Source of the DNA: Acidobacteriota bacterium
GTDB taxonomy: Bacteria > Acidobacteriota > Terriglobia > Terriglobales > Acidobacteriaceae
Direction of reading: 5' to 3'
NCBI GenBank assembly: GCA_031296105.1
Contig: JARLGJ010000048.1
Location: 1-64,000, forward strand
Length of the DNA stretch: 64,000 nt
In this document: positions 54,865 through 63,005 of the stretch, in pieces
How positions within the stretch are numbered: position 1 is the first letter of the stretch
How the letters are laid out: every line of letters begins with the position of its first letter
Made by a program: the position numbers and the translations under genes
The notes under the pieces: model-generated
What the model was told of the DNA's origin: nothing
Databases searched by the model: none
The model's input: only the letters and a program-made list of their open reading frames with translations

Positions 54865-55557
54865 ATGACGATGGCAAAGAAGTACTGGCTGATTGCAATG
54901 CTGTGCCTAGGCGTGCTGCTGACGTGCGGCACGGCGTGGGCGATGACCGATCCCTGCGCGGGCTGCCACAAAGACATGTCGAAGGTGCTGCCCAAGGAAC
55001 ATCCCACGGTGGCCGCGGGCGGAGTTGCGCAGTGCCTTGCCTGCCACAACAAAGGCAAGGAAGGCGCGGCGGAACAGAACCCGTTCTCCACCAAACTGCA
55101 CACCGTTCACCTGAGCAAGAAGATTGACTGCGTGGCGTGCCACAACGCAGAGAGCGGCAAATCGTTTGGCCTGAAGGGTGACGTGGTGGACTGGGGCGCT
55201 GTTAAGCCCGAGGACGTGAAGCTGATGCAGGAGAAGATGAACTCCTGGGCCAGCAGCGGATTCACCGACAACCTGCACGCCAGGGCCGGCGTGGACTGCG
55301 CGGGATGCCATGGCAAGAAGGCTCCGGTGAGCGACGACACGGTGGAAAACGCCCGCTGCCTGGAGTGCCACGGCCCGGTGGCGAAGCTGGCGGAACGCTC
55401 GGCGAACAAGGAGTTCCCGAAGCGCAACCCACATGCCTCGCACTACGGCAGCGACATTGCGTGCACGACTTGCCACAAGGGACACGATGCCTCGGTGGTG
55501 ATGTGCGCCGACTGCCACAAACTGTGGAAGATGGAAATTCCCGGCGCGGCAAAATAA
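54865..55557 (+). CDS. Periplasmic multihaem cytochrome c, seven CxxCH sites (230 aa)
   Basis: A signal peptide (KKYWLIAMLCLGVLLTCGTAWA) is followed by seven haem-binding motifs: CAGCH, CLACH, CVACH, CAGCH, CLECH, CTTCH and CADCH. The arrangement recalls the tetrahaem domain of flavocytochrome c but with extra sites. Probable electron donor for the flavoprotein upstream, from which it is separated by 55 bases. ATG 54865 has AAGGAT upstream; a second ATG lies two codons on. High Lys and His content is typical of such carriers. Confidence 0.9.
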   Translation: MTMAKKYWLIAMLCLGVLLTCGTAWAMTDPCAGCHKDMSKVLPKEHPTVAAGGVAQCLACHNKGKEGAAEQNPFSTKLHTVHLSKKIDCVACHNAESGKSFGLKGDVVDWGAVKPEDVKLMQEKMNSWASSGFTDNLHARAGVDCAGCHGKKAPVSDDTVENARCLECHGPVAKLAERSANKEFPKRNPHASHYGSDIACTTCHKGHDASVVMCADCHKLWKMEIPGAAK

Positions 55558-55569
55558 CGCGCACGGCAT

Positions 55570-55601
55570 GGAAAAGTCCTCCGCGCGCGGAGGACTTTTC
55601 C
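55570..55601 (+). terminator. Terminator after the cytochrome gene
   Basis: Perfect palindrome with arms GGAAAAGTCCTCCG / CGGAGGACTTTTCC and a four-base loop, 12 bases after the stop codon. The T4 within the arm serves as the U-tract. Confidence 0.8.
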
Positions 55602-55770
55602 TGTCAAAAGACATGGAAGGAATGCGCCGCACGAGACCTCCCACGGCGCAGGAGAACGCACCGGCGAGGCAGTGGAAGCGTGGCAAACGAGTATGCGATA
55701 CTGACGTATCCTCATGCCACGGATTGCGCGGACCACGAAGGCTCCGTTGAAGACAATTCGTACCCTCTAA

Positions 55771-55859
55771 GCCGGGATGGCGAAATTGGCAGACGCAGCG
55801 GACTTAAAATCCGCAGACCAGAAATGGTTGTGGGGGTTCAAGTCCCCCTCCCGGTACCA
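55771..55859 (+). tRNA. tRNA-Leu (anticodon UAA)
   Basis: Folds as a class II tRNA. Acceptor arm GCCGGGA pairs with TCCCGGT; the D-arm contains TGGCGAAATTGGCAGACGCA. The anticodon arm is GCGGACTTAAAATCCGC with TAA at its centre. A long variable arm (CAGAAATGGTTG) follows, and the T-arm is GGGGGTTCAAGTCCCCC. The CCA end is encoded (55857-55859). It is the probable phage attachment site, as an integrase follows within about 110 bases. Confidence 0.97.
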
Positions 55860-55886
55860 TAGAATAAAGGACTTATATGATTTTAA

Positions 55887-55914
55887 GCCACCTTTCAACG
55901 GGTGGCAATTTTAT
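55887..55914 (+). terminator. Terminator after tRNA-Leu
   Basis: Short stem GCCACC / GGTGGC with an eight-base loop, then AATTTTATT. It lies between the tRNA and the integrase. Confidence 0.6.
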
Positions 55915-55917
55915 TGC

Positions 55918-55940
55918 AGTAGCCAATTTAGTAGCCATTT
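55918..55940 (+). repeat. Direct repeat AGTAGCCA near the attachment site
   Basis: AGTAGCCAATTT (55918-55929) is followed directly by AGTAGCCATTT (55930-55940). Position between the tRNA and the integrase start suggests integrase or excisionase binding, which is inference. Confidence 0.5.
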
Positions 55941-55969
55941 GGTAAGCTGTTTTGCACCGGAGGCGTCCG

Positions 55970-57130
55970 ATGCCAAGAAGGCCGAGAGAGAAGAAACACC
56001 GGGGAGTTTTTGAGCGCGAAAGCGGAAGCGGCATTTGGTGGGTCCGCTTCATGGACCTGGACGGCAAGCGCAAGTCACGTTGCATTGGTGCCTTCAGTGA
56101 TGCCGTTGACTTCTATGAGGGTGAGAAGGTGCGCATCAGAAAGGGCGTCATTGCGCCTGTGGCGAGTCACAGAGGCATACGCTATGGCGTGCTGATTGAT
56201 GACGCGCTCACGTACAGTGAAACGTCCCACAGGGACCAACGGGTCTTTGCTCAGCGGTTGGATGTCGTCCGCGAACAGTTTGGAAATCGCATCGCAGAGA
56301 CAATCACACCGGCTGGCATTAGCGAATGGTTTGCAGCCATGGCGGATGAGCGCGGATGGACGCCCGCCACAGTCAACCGCTATCGCGCCGCAATGTCCAA
56401 GGCATTCAAGATCGGGATTCAGAATCGGAAGGTTAACAACAATCCAGCGCGGTTGGTGCCACAACGCAAGGAACCACCCGGCAAGATTCGATTCCTCACG
56501 AACGATGAAGAGAAGCGCCTAAGAGCCGCGTTGAAGGACCGGGCGTTTTGTGTGCCTCAGCTTGACGTGGCGCTCCACACCGGCATGAGGAAGTCAGAGC
56601 AATTCAGCGTGACGTGGGACCAAGTGGACTTCGCACAGAAATATATTCATCTGGACACAACAAAGAACGGCAGTGACCGTTACGTGAGCATGAATTCTGA
56701 AGTGTTGCGGACGCTCCAGGCCCTCAAAGAAACGCACAAGCGCCTTAGTCTGCCCGGAGACTCCACGCTGTTTGTATCGGGCCAAGGAAAGCCGATGTCA
56801 GACCCGCGTGAGTGGTTTAATGCCGCGTGCGATGAAGCCAAAATAGAGGGTGTGACGTGGCACACGCTCCGTCACACGTTTGCGTCTCGCTTGGTGATGG
56901 CCGGGGTTGACTTGAAGACTGTCCAAGAGCTGATGGGACACAAAACAATTGCAATGACGGCACGTTACGCACACCTTTCACCGGCGCACAAACTGTCAGC
57001 CCTGGAGCGGCTTGTCACCACCCGCAAGCGGGGCCGGGTGGTGGCCACGCGCAAAACGGACCAACTCAGAGTGAGGAATAAGCGTTCTGGAGCCAATGCG
57101 CCGGAAGTGAATCTCACCCCGCGCGAGTAG
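55970..57130 (+). CDS. Tyrosine-recombinase phage integrase (386 aa)
   Basis: Site-specific recombinase for integration at the tRNA-Leu gene. An arm-binding-like N-terminus (GVFERESGSGIWWVRFMDLDGKRKS) and a core-binding SAM-like domain precede the catalytic domain. Catalytic residues are visible: Arg in ALHTGMRKSE, the HxLRH box as HTLRHTFAS, the second His in LMGHKTIAMTARYAH, and Tyr in the same segment. It appears intact. ATG 55970 has GGAGG at good spacing; a TTG six codons earlier is less likely. It reads away from the tRNA, and its 3' end overlaps the opposite-strand HTH gene. Confidence 0.95.
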   Translation: MPRRPREKKHRGVFERESGSGIWWVRFMDLDGKRKSRCIGAFSDAVDFYEGEKVRIRKGVIAPVASHRGIRYGVLIDDALTYSETSHRDQRVFAQRLDVVREQFGNRIAETITPAGISEWFAAMADERGWTPATVNRYRAAMSKAFKIGIQNRKVNNNPARLVPQRKEPPGKIRFLTNDEEKRLRAALKDRAFCVPQLDVALHTGMRKSEQFSVTWDQVDFAQKYIHLDTTKNGSDRYVSMNSEVLRTLQALKETHKRLSLPGDSTLFVSGQGKPMSDPREWFNAACDEAKIEGVTWHTLRHTFASRLVMAGVDLKTVQELMGHKTIAMTARYAHLSPAHKLSALERLVTTRKRGRVVATRKTDQLRVRNKRSGANAPEVNLTPRE

Positions 57131-57208
57131 GTAGGTTAGGCCGCGTGGACTAATGCTCAGCATCCGCGCGGCAGTCTTCCGGTCATACAAGAGCCGGGTT
57201 TCCGTCAT
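56996..57208 (-). CDS. Small helix-turn-helix protein, excisionase-like (70 aa)
   Basis: A single MerR/excisionase-type winged helix: LLYDRKTAARMLSISPRGLTYLLARGEIHFRRIGSRTLIPHSELVRFARGH. This fold is common in phage excisionases and in small regulators next to integrases. ATG 57208 has GAGGTT upstream. It converges on the integrase gene and overlaps its last 135 bases, so the two mRNAs are antisense over that span. Confidence 0.75.
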   Translation of the reverse strand: MTETRLLYDRKTAARMLSISPRGLTYLLARGEIHFRRIGSRTLIPHSELVRFARGHHPAPLAGGDKPLQG

Positions 57209-57448
57209 CGTGTGAACCTCTATGTATGCACTTGTGAGGGTCATTCTCTTGATTACACGTGACTTGGCTTCCTTTATGGTTGAATGGTAGGATGACTGAA
57301 TCGTGGGGATAATTAACAACAAAACTGTGTCTTTTATACCACTTTTTCGAAATTATTCTTGTTTGTGTAAGTAAATGGATTGCGGCGCCTTATCTCAGGG
57401 TCATGTTAGAGATTTAGACCCACCCCTATGCCATTGATTACAAACCAC
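57209..57448. other. AT-rich intergenic region upstream of the excisionase-like gene
   Basis: No gene seen. It is clearly AT-richer than the host and should carry the minus-strand promoter of the small HTH gene. A stretch TTAACAACAAAACTGTG with ATAATT nearby (57309-57330) is suggestive but not decisive. Confidence 0.45.
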
Positions 57449-57901
57449 TTAGAAGAACCACACCTTCTTGGGTGCGAGTGTATCCTTGGCGCACACATCC
57501 GGCCACTGTCCACTGTGCCGCTTGTCCTCATCCGTCTTGGCTCTGTGGCACACACGGCACAGCCCTTGCAGGTTGCTCATGATGTACGCGCCCGCATACT
57601 TGTCCATCTTGTATAGTCCGCTGTCCTGTGCCTGGACTATTGCAACGCCAATAGGGACAATGTGGTCCACGATGACAGACAGCTTGCAACGGCATCGGGC
57701 ACACATAGGCTGACGGCGGAGCACCATTGGGCGGACACGCTTGGTCCAACGTTCGCTTGTGTAAACCCAACCGTACCGCTCACGGTCACTGACCATAGCC
57801 TTAATGCCGTCATCATTCGCTGTCTGTGGTTTGCACTCATCACAGAAGCGCACGTCATCAGGTACAACGCGGAGGCAACCGGCACCACTGCATATTCTCA
57901 T
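57449..57901 (-). CDS. HNH endonuclease, phage type (150 aa)
   Basis: Metal-dependent nuclease of the kind found beside phage terminases. The N-terminus has a zinc site (CSGAGC and FCDEC). The HNH core follows: CARCRCKLSVIVDHIVPI, then NLQGLCRVCHRAKTDEDKRHSG. The central DHIVP supplies the catalytic His. AGGTG lies upstream of ATG 57901. Here it is at the integrase end of the element, far from the capsid gene. Confidence 0.88.
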   Translation of the reverse strand: MRICSGAGCLRVVPDDVRFCDECKPQTANDDGIKAMVSDRERYGWVYTSERWTKRVRPMVLRRQPMCARCRCKLSVIVDHIVPIGVAIVQAQDSGLYKMDKYAGAYIMSNLQGLCRVCHRAKTDEDKRHSGQWPDVCAKDTLAPKKVWFF

Positions 57902-57934
57902 TTTGGCGCACCTATTAGTTTATAAGTTGTACGT

Positions 57935-57978
57935 CTCACTCTCGGTCTTGGGAGGAATAGGATTTGACCGAGCGTGAG
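57935..57978. repeat. 13-base inverted repeat inside the phage element
   Basis: CTCACTCTCGGTC (57935-57947) and GACCGAGCGTGAG (57966-57978) match with one mismatch across an 18-base spacer. It lies between the HNH gene and the HTH-like gene. No T-run, so an operator or processing site is more likely than a terminator. Confidence 0.5.
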
Positions 57979-58051
57979 CGGAGGGAGAATACTTTTCCTC
58001 ACTCTTATGTTAAGGCAGTTTATTTCATGTGTGTTTTTGTGCCTATCCACA

Positions 58052-58480
58052 TCATTCCATTGTAGATACGTACTTAATCGTCATCCAAATACGGTGCACA
58101 TTTTGCAAACTGCATTTGATACGGCGCTCACGGAGCTGCTTGTGTATCTTCCAAGACGGCTCACCCATGTGCTCCCGGACAAACCGGATTGCCCGCTCAT
58201 CAACGTCTTTGGGCATTGACGGCACCTTGAAAAACTGACGGCGCTCATACATCCACCTTTCCGGGTGGTCCTGATGGGGCCCAACGGCTTTCAGAACATT
58301 ACGCAAGACGGCAACAGATGCATCCGGGTTTGCGGCCAACAACAGATAGGCAAAGCCGGGCGTGTCCCGGTAGGCCAGAATGTCTGGAATGCGCGTCTGC
58401 ACGCTCACCGTCTTATTCTTGGCACCACCAAGACCGCGCCCGTCTGTCACGTCAACTTTGATGAGTTTTGGTCTGCCCAC
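58052..58480 (-). CDS. Phage protein with C-terminal helix-turn-helix, function unknown (142 aa)
   Basis: Not assigned to a family. The C-terminal part (DERAIRFVREHMGEPSWKIHKQLRERRIKCSLQNVHRIWMTIK) reads as a DNA-binding HTH like those of small terminase subunits or resolvases. The N-terminal part is basic. GTG 58480 overlaps the upstream stop (TAGTG), suggesting coupled translation; an open frame continues 28 codons upstream to a TTG. A small terminase subunit is a candidate because of the neighbouring HNH gene, but this is unproven. Confidence 0.6.
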   Translation of the reverse strand: MGRPKLIKVDVTDGRGLGGAKNKTVSVQTRIPDILAYRDTPGFAYLLLAANPDASVAVLRNVLKAVGPHQDHPERWMYERRQFFKVPSMPKDVDERAIRFVREHMGEPSWKIHKQLRERRIKCSLQNVHRIWMTIKYVSTME

Positions 58481-58893
58481 TAGACGCCACGCACGCCACG
58501 CTTCCGTGGCTTCTTTCCTTGCCTCAGTTTTGCTAAAGCGGCCACGTCCGGCGACACAATACAAGCCGTCCGGCTGCGCCCCGCGTCCTTACTTTGCAAG
58601 CCATACACGATTACGTCATCTTCCCGTTCCTGCTTGAGCCGCGCCAAGACACCTTCATCGCCTAGGAATGCTAGACCTAGCCGAAAGGCCATTTCAAAAA
58701 CGCCCTCCACAGTCACGTTAACCCCGACATGCCTAGCGTGCAGCATGGCGCGGTGAAATTGCACGGCGGTTGCATCTGACCACCCGCTGTCAAATATCTC
58801 GGCAAGCTGCTTTTCATCACTTTCACACGTGTTCACTTGCTCTTCAGTGAGTGATGTTAGGAAGGCTTCCATGCTCAATGCTTGGTCATCCAT
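58480..58893 (-). CDS. Phage hypothetical protein (137 aa)
   Basis: No family recognised. Acidic, helical N-terminus (MDDQALSMEAFLTSLTEEQVNTCESDEKQLAEIFDSG), a middle part with AVQFHRAMLHARHVGVNVTVEGVFEMAFRLGLAFLGDEGVLARLKQE, and a very basic C-terminus (RQGKKPRKRGVRGV). ATG 58893 has TAGGAG at good spacing. It lies 3' of the tape measure gene on the same strand. Confidence 0.65.
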   Translation of the reverse strand: MDDQALSMEAFLTSLTEEQVNTCESDEKQLAEIFDSGWSDATAVQFHRAMLHARHVGVNVTVEGVFEMAFRLGLAFLGDEGVLARLKQEREDDVIVYGLQSKDAGRSRTACIVSPDVAALAKLRQGKKPRKRGVRGV

Positions 58894-58988
58894 CTGTGTT
58901 CTCCTAGTCTCTTTTAATGCTCTGCAATCGCACACTAAGGCACCGTGGACGCGTTGCTGGAATGCCGGTGAGATACCAGCACGGCTTT

Positions 58989-61157
58989 TCACCTGTTCAT
59001 TTTTCTTAGTGTGGCTTCAAAGTGCTTTTGGAATTTGCCTGAGTGCTTCTCAAGCACCTTGTCCATGCCGTCCGCATCAAGCGCGGATGCGTGCATGTGC
59101 ATGTGCATGGTGACGTGAGCGCGCGGGCCTTGGTCAAAGCCACCGCTCCGGGCCATGTTGCGGAGGCCATCCATGACGCCTCCAGGGACAACGCCTTCAC
59201 CCGGTGAAAGCATCGCGGGCACGGTGTCACCACGGCCCACACCGGGAACACTATCGGTGCCATTCGCAAAGCCGGTGACAGTTGAAAAGGCCAACGCAGC
59301 AAGAATTGGGGCCAAGTAGGGTGCCGTTGGGCCGCCGTTTTCCAAGCCCCAAGTGTAGGCTTTGCGTGCTGCTTTGGCCGCATCTGATTCCTTGCCTATT
59401 GCATTGGCTTCCGCCGTTTTTATGGCGTTCTGAATCGCGCCACTAACAACTTGGTCACCTAGGGACAGAAGCATGTGGCTCCACGTCTGATGACCCATGA
59501 TGGACCTGGTTAGCTCACTGTTAACGCTGTTATTAAATTGCGTGAACGCACCAAGTACCTGCTTGTTGGTAGCAATCTCTGCTTTTTCGCGGATGGCTGC
59601 TATTTCGTTTGCGTGCTGTTGGGTGAGCTGCTTTTCCTTGTTCTGGAGCTGCTTGAGTTTGTTTTCATAATCCTTGCCCGATTGGTCAAGCCCATTCAGC
59701 TCTTTCTGAAGGGCAGTCCACTTGATGATGTACTCAGAGTTGGCAAGGTTTATCTCTTGCTGGATGCGCTCTTCCATGGAGACACGGCGGGCGCTGTTTT
59801 CCATCTCCAAGTATTGCTTGGCGGCAGCAAGTTGCATCATGCCGGATTTTTCCATGTTAGAGGCTTCCTCTTTGGCTGCCTCCGCTGCTAGCTTGCCTTC
59901 CTCTTCCGCCGCTTCCCGGACGGCTTGCACACGTTCTTTTAACAGACTCCGGTAGAAACCCGTTGCCTGAAGGCCCTTGCTGTTCTCTTCCTTGATGGCT
60001 GAGTCAAGAGCGGAGATGCGTGCGGAACTGCCACTCCGAGTGTTCTCAATCTTCTCCCGCTCACTTTCCTGAAGCGCATTAAGAGCCGTCCTGTAAGCCT
60101 CTTCCCTCAGCTTTTCCGCCTCTTCAAGTTCTTTTTTCTGTGCGTCCGCTTGTGCCTTCCACTGCTTCTCTTGGTCCGCGTCTTCCCGGTTGCCCTCTGT
60201 CTGCGTTGCAATGCTACTCTCCAGCTTCTTGATGTCTAGGCTCCGCTGGTGCGCCGCAACCATGGTTTGCAGGGCCGTTACTTGAACTATTTGCGCCTGG
60301 ATTGCCTTGTCATCGTAGTCCACGCCCAACTTCTTGAGAGCAATCCGGGCTTCCTCAAATTTGTTATAGTCTCCACCTTTGCCCACGTCCGGCGCGGCTT
60401 GACTCGCTACAATCTGCTTTTGAAGGGCAAGGATTTTCTCTTCCCGTTTCACTTTTTCGTCTAAGAGGTCGTTGGCACCTTTTTCATCCTTGTTAGCTAT
60501 CAGTGCGTCCCACTGAATCTTGAATGATTCCAATGAGTGCTTGGCACCCGCCGCGCCCGCGCCGAATTGATACCAGCTCGTTGTAAGAGGGCCAAAAGAG
60601 AGGTCTGCCGCTTTTGCCACTTCCTCAAAGGACTTGACCAGCTCTTTCATGCTTTGGTGGTCAATTAGTTTCAACTGTTTTTCAAGGGCAGATAGATGGT
60701 TGCCATTCAATTCGTCAGACCTTATTCCCGCCTGGAGAAGTCTGTCATCCAAGGCATTGAGGACGTTAGCGCATGTGGTCCCAAAGTTGACTTGACTGTC
60801 TGTTAGCTTTTCACTGGCCTCACGCATCTTTCCTAAGTGTTCCAACAACAGCGTTGCACCAACGGCAATGGCTAGGAACGGGAAGGCTGCCTCAAGTGCT
60901 CCGCCAATAGGTCCAATGCTTGCGATGAAGGATGTGAGAGCGCGGGGAAGATGGACGCCAAACTCTTCGCCCAACATCATTACGGAGTGGCGTGCCTCCA
61001 CCATGGAGTAATTGACGGAGCCACCCATCTCACCGGCCCCGCTCTTGATGTCCGTGAAGCTGCCACGGGCGGCCTTGGCCGCATCAGCTAAGCCGGTTTG
61101 AAACGTGGCAGTTTTTGTCTGGAGATCGACGCTCAGAATCCACACAGGTTGGGCCAT
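58989..61157 (-). CDS. Phage tail tape measure protein (722 aa)
   Basis: Sets tail length and forms the DNA channel. The early segment FIASIGPIGGALEAAFPFLAIAVGATLLLEHLG is hydrophobic. Long charged coiled coils occupy residues 240-580 (many KKELEEAEKLREEAY-type runs). The C-terminus shows the usual Gly-rich signature FANGTDSVPGVGRGDTVPAMLSPGEGVVPGG, followed by a His/Met-rich VTMHMHMHAS. With the rough 1.5 angstrom per residue rule the tail would be about 100-110 nm (inference). It lies directly downstream of the capsid gene, with a terminator-like hairpin between. Confidence 0.85.
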   Translation of the reverse strand: MAQPVWILSVDLQTKTATFQTGLADAAKAARGSFTDIKSGAGEMGGSVNYSMVEARHSVMMLGEEFGVHLPRALTSFIASIGPIGGALEAAFPFLAIAVGATLLLEHLGKMREASEKLTDSQVNFGTTCANVLNALDDRLLQAGIRSDELNGNHLSALEKQLKLIDHQSMKELVKSFEEVAKAADLSFGPLTTSWYQFGAGAAGAKHSLESFKIQWDALIANKDEKGANDLLDEKVKREEKILALQKQIVASQAAPDVGKGGDYNKFEEARIALKKLGVDYDDKAIQAQIVQVTALQTMVAAHQRSLDIKKLESSIATQTEGNREDADQEKQWKAQADAQKKELEEAEKLREEAYRTALNALQESEREKIENTRSGSSARISALDSAIKEENSKGLQATGFYRSLLKERVQAVREAAEEEGKLAAEAAKEEASNMEKSGMMQLAAAKQYLEMENSARRVSMEERIQQEINLANSEYIIKWTALQKELNGLDQSGKDYENKLKQLQNKEKQLTQQHANEIAAIREKAEIATNKQVLGAFTQFNNSVNSELTRSIMGHQTWSHMLLSLGDQVVSGAIQNAIKTAEANAIGKESDAAKAARKAYTWGLENGGPTAPYLAPILAALAFSTVTGFANGTDSVPGVGRGDTVPAMLSPGEGVVPGGVMDGLRNMARSGGFDQGPRAHVTMHMHMHASALDADGMDKVLEKHSGKFQKHFEATLRKMNR

Positions 61158-61182
61158 AGAATCCTTCTTTCATGAAATTGTG

Positions 61183-61229
61183 AAAAAGCCCGGCCCTGAT
61201 GGTCTCCCCACACATTAAGGCCGGGTTTT
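61183..61229 (-). terminator. Terminator between capsid and tape measure genes
   Basis: Stem AAAACCCGGCC / GGCCGGGCTTTT on the minus strand (61184-61195 with 61219-61229), then TTT. It lies after the capsid stop (61319) and about 25 bases before the tape measure start, so the latter needs read-through or its own start. Confidence 0.75.
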
Positions 61230-61318
61230 GGAAGGTCGCACACAGATGAGATGAGACACCATGGCAGATGCTCATGCCGGGCTGTGTGCGGGAAAGCGCC
61301 CCGGCAATTTGTTATGCC

Positions 61319-62677
61319 CTACTGCAACGCGCCGGAGGGCAGAACTGTGTAGAAGACTGGCTGATTTGTGGGCGGATTGGTTGCACCTACCAACTCCGCA
61401 AGGAAGTGGTTATCACCCCACGTGGTAGCAACAAAACCCACGGACGTATTGGTTGCCCAATACAGCTCTTGGAGAATGCGCGTGATGATAGGCGTGCGCC
61501 GCAACCATGCGCCCTTGTTCCAATTGCCGTATGCCACGAATCCCGCGCCGCAAACAGCGTCAAAGAATTCATTGACCACATACGGGCGGCCAAGAATGGT
61601 GTCCGATTCAGGGTCAAACATCGGCACGCCTGAGGTGGTGGCGCGGCTGTTGCGGACAATTGCCAACGTGGAGCGGGACAGCATGAAAGAGTTGGTTGGC
61701 TCTTCCAAGCCTTCCACGAGCGCGTGACGCAATGCCGTGAGCTGCCCGTACACATCTGCGGTGACACTGGAGCCACCAATCTGGAGCGGAGCAAGCCCGC
61801 CAATGATGGTGAAGTTGGGCGGAGCGGTGAGCGCGGAGAACAGAGCCGTGGTTGCGGACTTTGTTAGCGCGTTGGCAATACTCACAAGCAACTCATCAAC
61901 AATCATCGGCTGTAAGGGAGTCTCAGTGCTCATGAGGCTCTCGTAATCAGCGATAACTTGACGGCTCTGCTTGTAGGCACCAAACGTGAATCCACTCAAC
62001 CCCATGGGTTGCGACGTGCCTGATGCCGGTCCCTGCCCTTCGGAATACGCGGTTGGAACGGCCCCCGCCGAAAGAATCGGCAGATTGATGCTCCGCATGT
62101 GGTCTGTACTGATGATGGAGGACCCGGCCTTCTCAAACGGACTAAAGGCAAAGTAACTCTTCATGAACGGCAGAATTTGAGTTGGCACAGCAAAACCCAC
62201 GCTGTCCAGGCCCGTGCCGCTGCCCACGCTGATAATGCCGGAAGGACTGGAGGCTTCCATTGCTCCAGACTGTTGGTATTCAGCGTCAGTGCCGGTGCCG
62301 GGCATTTCCATGCCGGTGAGACTCCCCACACCGCGCCGCATCCAGGCACCAAAACGGTTTTTTAACGCGGAAGCCTTTGGATGGTCCAGCGTCACATTCT
62401 TTAGGGCGTTGCCTTCGTCATGCTCTGCCGCGCCTTTACGGACAGCGCTGCCGTCCATAAGCGCAACCGGGTCAAACTGACGGATGGTGCTCATGGCCTC
62501 ACGCTCATTGATTTGCGCCTTAAGTTCTAACTCTTTGCTGAATGCGGCCTGATAGTCAGCACGCTCACTGTCAGTCATCGACCTGCCACCGGCTGCCCTT
62601 GCATCTTCTAGCAGTGTTTCTTTCTTGCTAATGGCCTGTCTGAGTTCTTGTTTCATTTCAAACAATTTCATGGACAT
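61319..62677 (-). CDS. HK97-type phage major capsid protein (452 aa)
   Basis: The N-terminal 115 residues form a helical scaffold (delta) domain (LFEMKQELRQAISKKETLLEDARAAGG...AAFSKELELKAQINEREA). The HK97 core follows with FAVPTQILPFMKSYFAFSPFEKAGSSII, NLPILSAGAVPTAYSEGQGP, the A-domain segment TNSFMLSRSTLAIVRNS and DTILGRPYVVNEFFD near the end. It would form the icosahedral head after cleavage of the delta domain. No protease gene is visible in the window; it may lie beyond the right edge. Confidence 0.88.
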   Translation of the reverse strand: MSMKLFEMKQELRQAISKKETLLEDARAAGGRSMTDSERADYQAAFSKELELKAQINEREAMSTIRQFDPVALMDGSAVRKGAAEHDEGNALKNVTLDHPKASALKNRFGAWMRRGVGSLTGMEMPGTGTDAEYQQSGAMEASSPSGIISVGSGTGLDSVGFAVPTQILPFMKSYFAFSPFEKAGSSIISTDHMRSINLPILSAGAVPTAYSEGQGPASGTSQPMGLSGFTFGAYKQSRQVIADYESLMSTETPLQPMIVDELLVSIANALTKSATTALFSALTAPPNFTIIGGLAPLQIGGSSVTADVYGQLTALRHALVEGLEEPTNSFMLSRSTLAIVRNSRATTSGVPMFDPESDTILGRPYVVNEFFDAVCGAGFVAYGNWNKGAWLRRTPIITRILQELYWATNTSVGFVATTWGDNHFLAELVGATNPPTNQPVFYTVLPSGALQ

Positions 62678-63005
62678 TTTGATAGTTTCCTTTGGATGTG
62701 AGATTCCGGGCGTACCCGGTCTTGCATCCGAAAGTCAATGTGCCGTACTAGCACATCTCTTACGGCCACACGGGGCCTTTTTACCCCGCTGGTTTGGTGT
62801 TTGTGTTGCGCACTTCCCGGTCACTCCCCAGGACCATTGGTGCTTACTCCGTCGCCTCGCAATCCAGGTACTCTGGCAGCCGTCACGGATGGCCCCAACC
62901 CTTTTTAGTTGGGCGGCACTTGACTTAAACTTTTGAGCGGCGCGGGCACTGTACGCGCCACCCAAACGGCATGGTGGAGAACACCACGCCGAAACTTGTA
63001 TGCTG
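62678..63005. other. Intergenic region upstream of the capsid gene
   Basis: No convincing gene. A minus-strand frame of 76 codons (62735-62965) starts only at TTG, has no ribosome site and is Arg/Lys-rich, so it is left out. The segment probably holds the capsid leader; the ribosome-site-like AGGAAAC lies before the capsid start. Confidence 0.5.

Noticed and set aside
53277-55557. Fumarate reductase as the definite function
   Set aside because: The substrate His and the Arg proton donor do not line up with Fcc3, so a specific substrate is not claimed.
61268-61633. Plus-strand frame of 121 codons over the capsid gene
   Set aside because: Antisense to the capsid C-terminus, which aligns with HK97-type features.
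62735-62965. 76-codon minus-strand frame upstream of the capsid gene
   Set aside because: Starts only at TTG without a ribosome site; Arg/Lys/Ser-rich with no structure suggestive of a protein.
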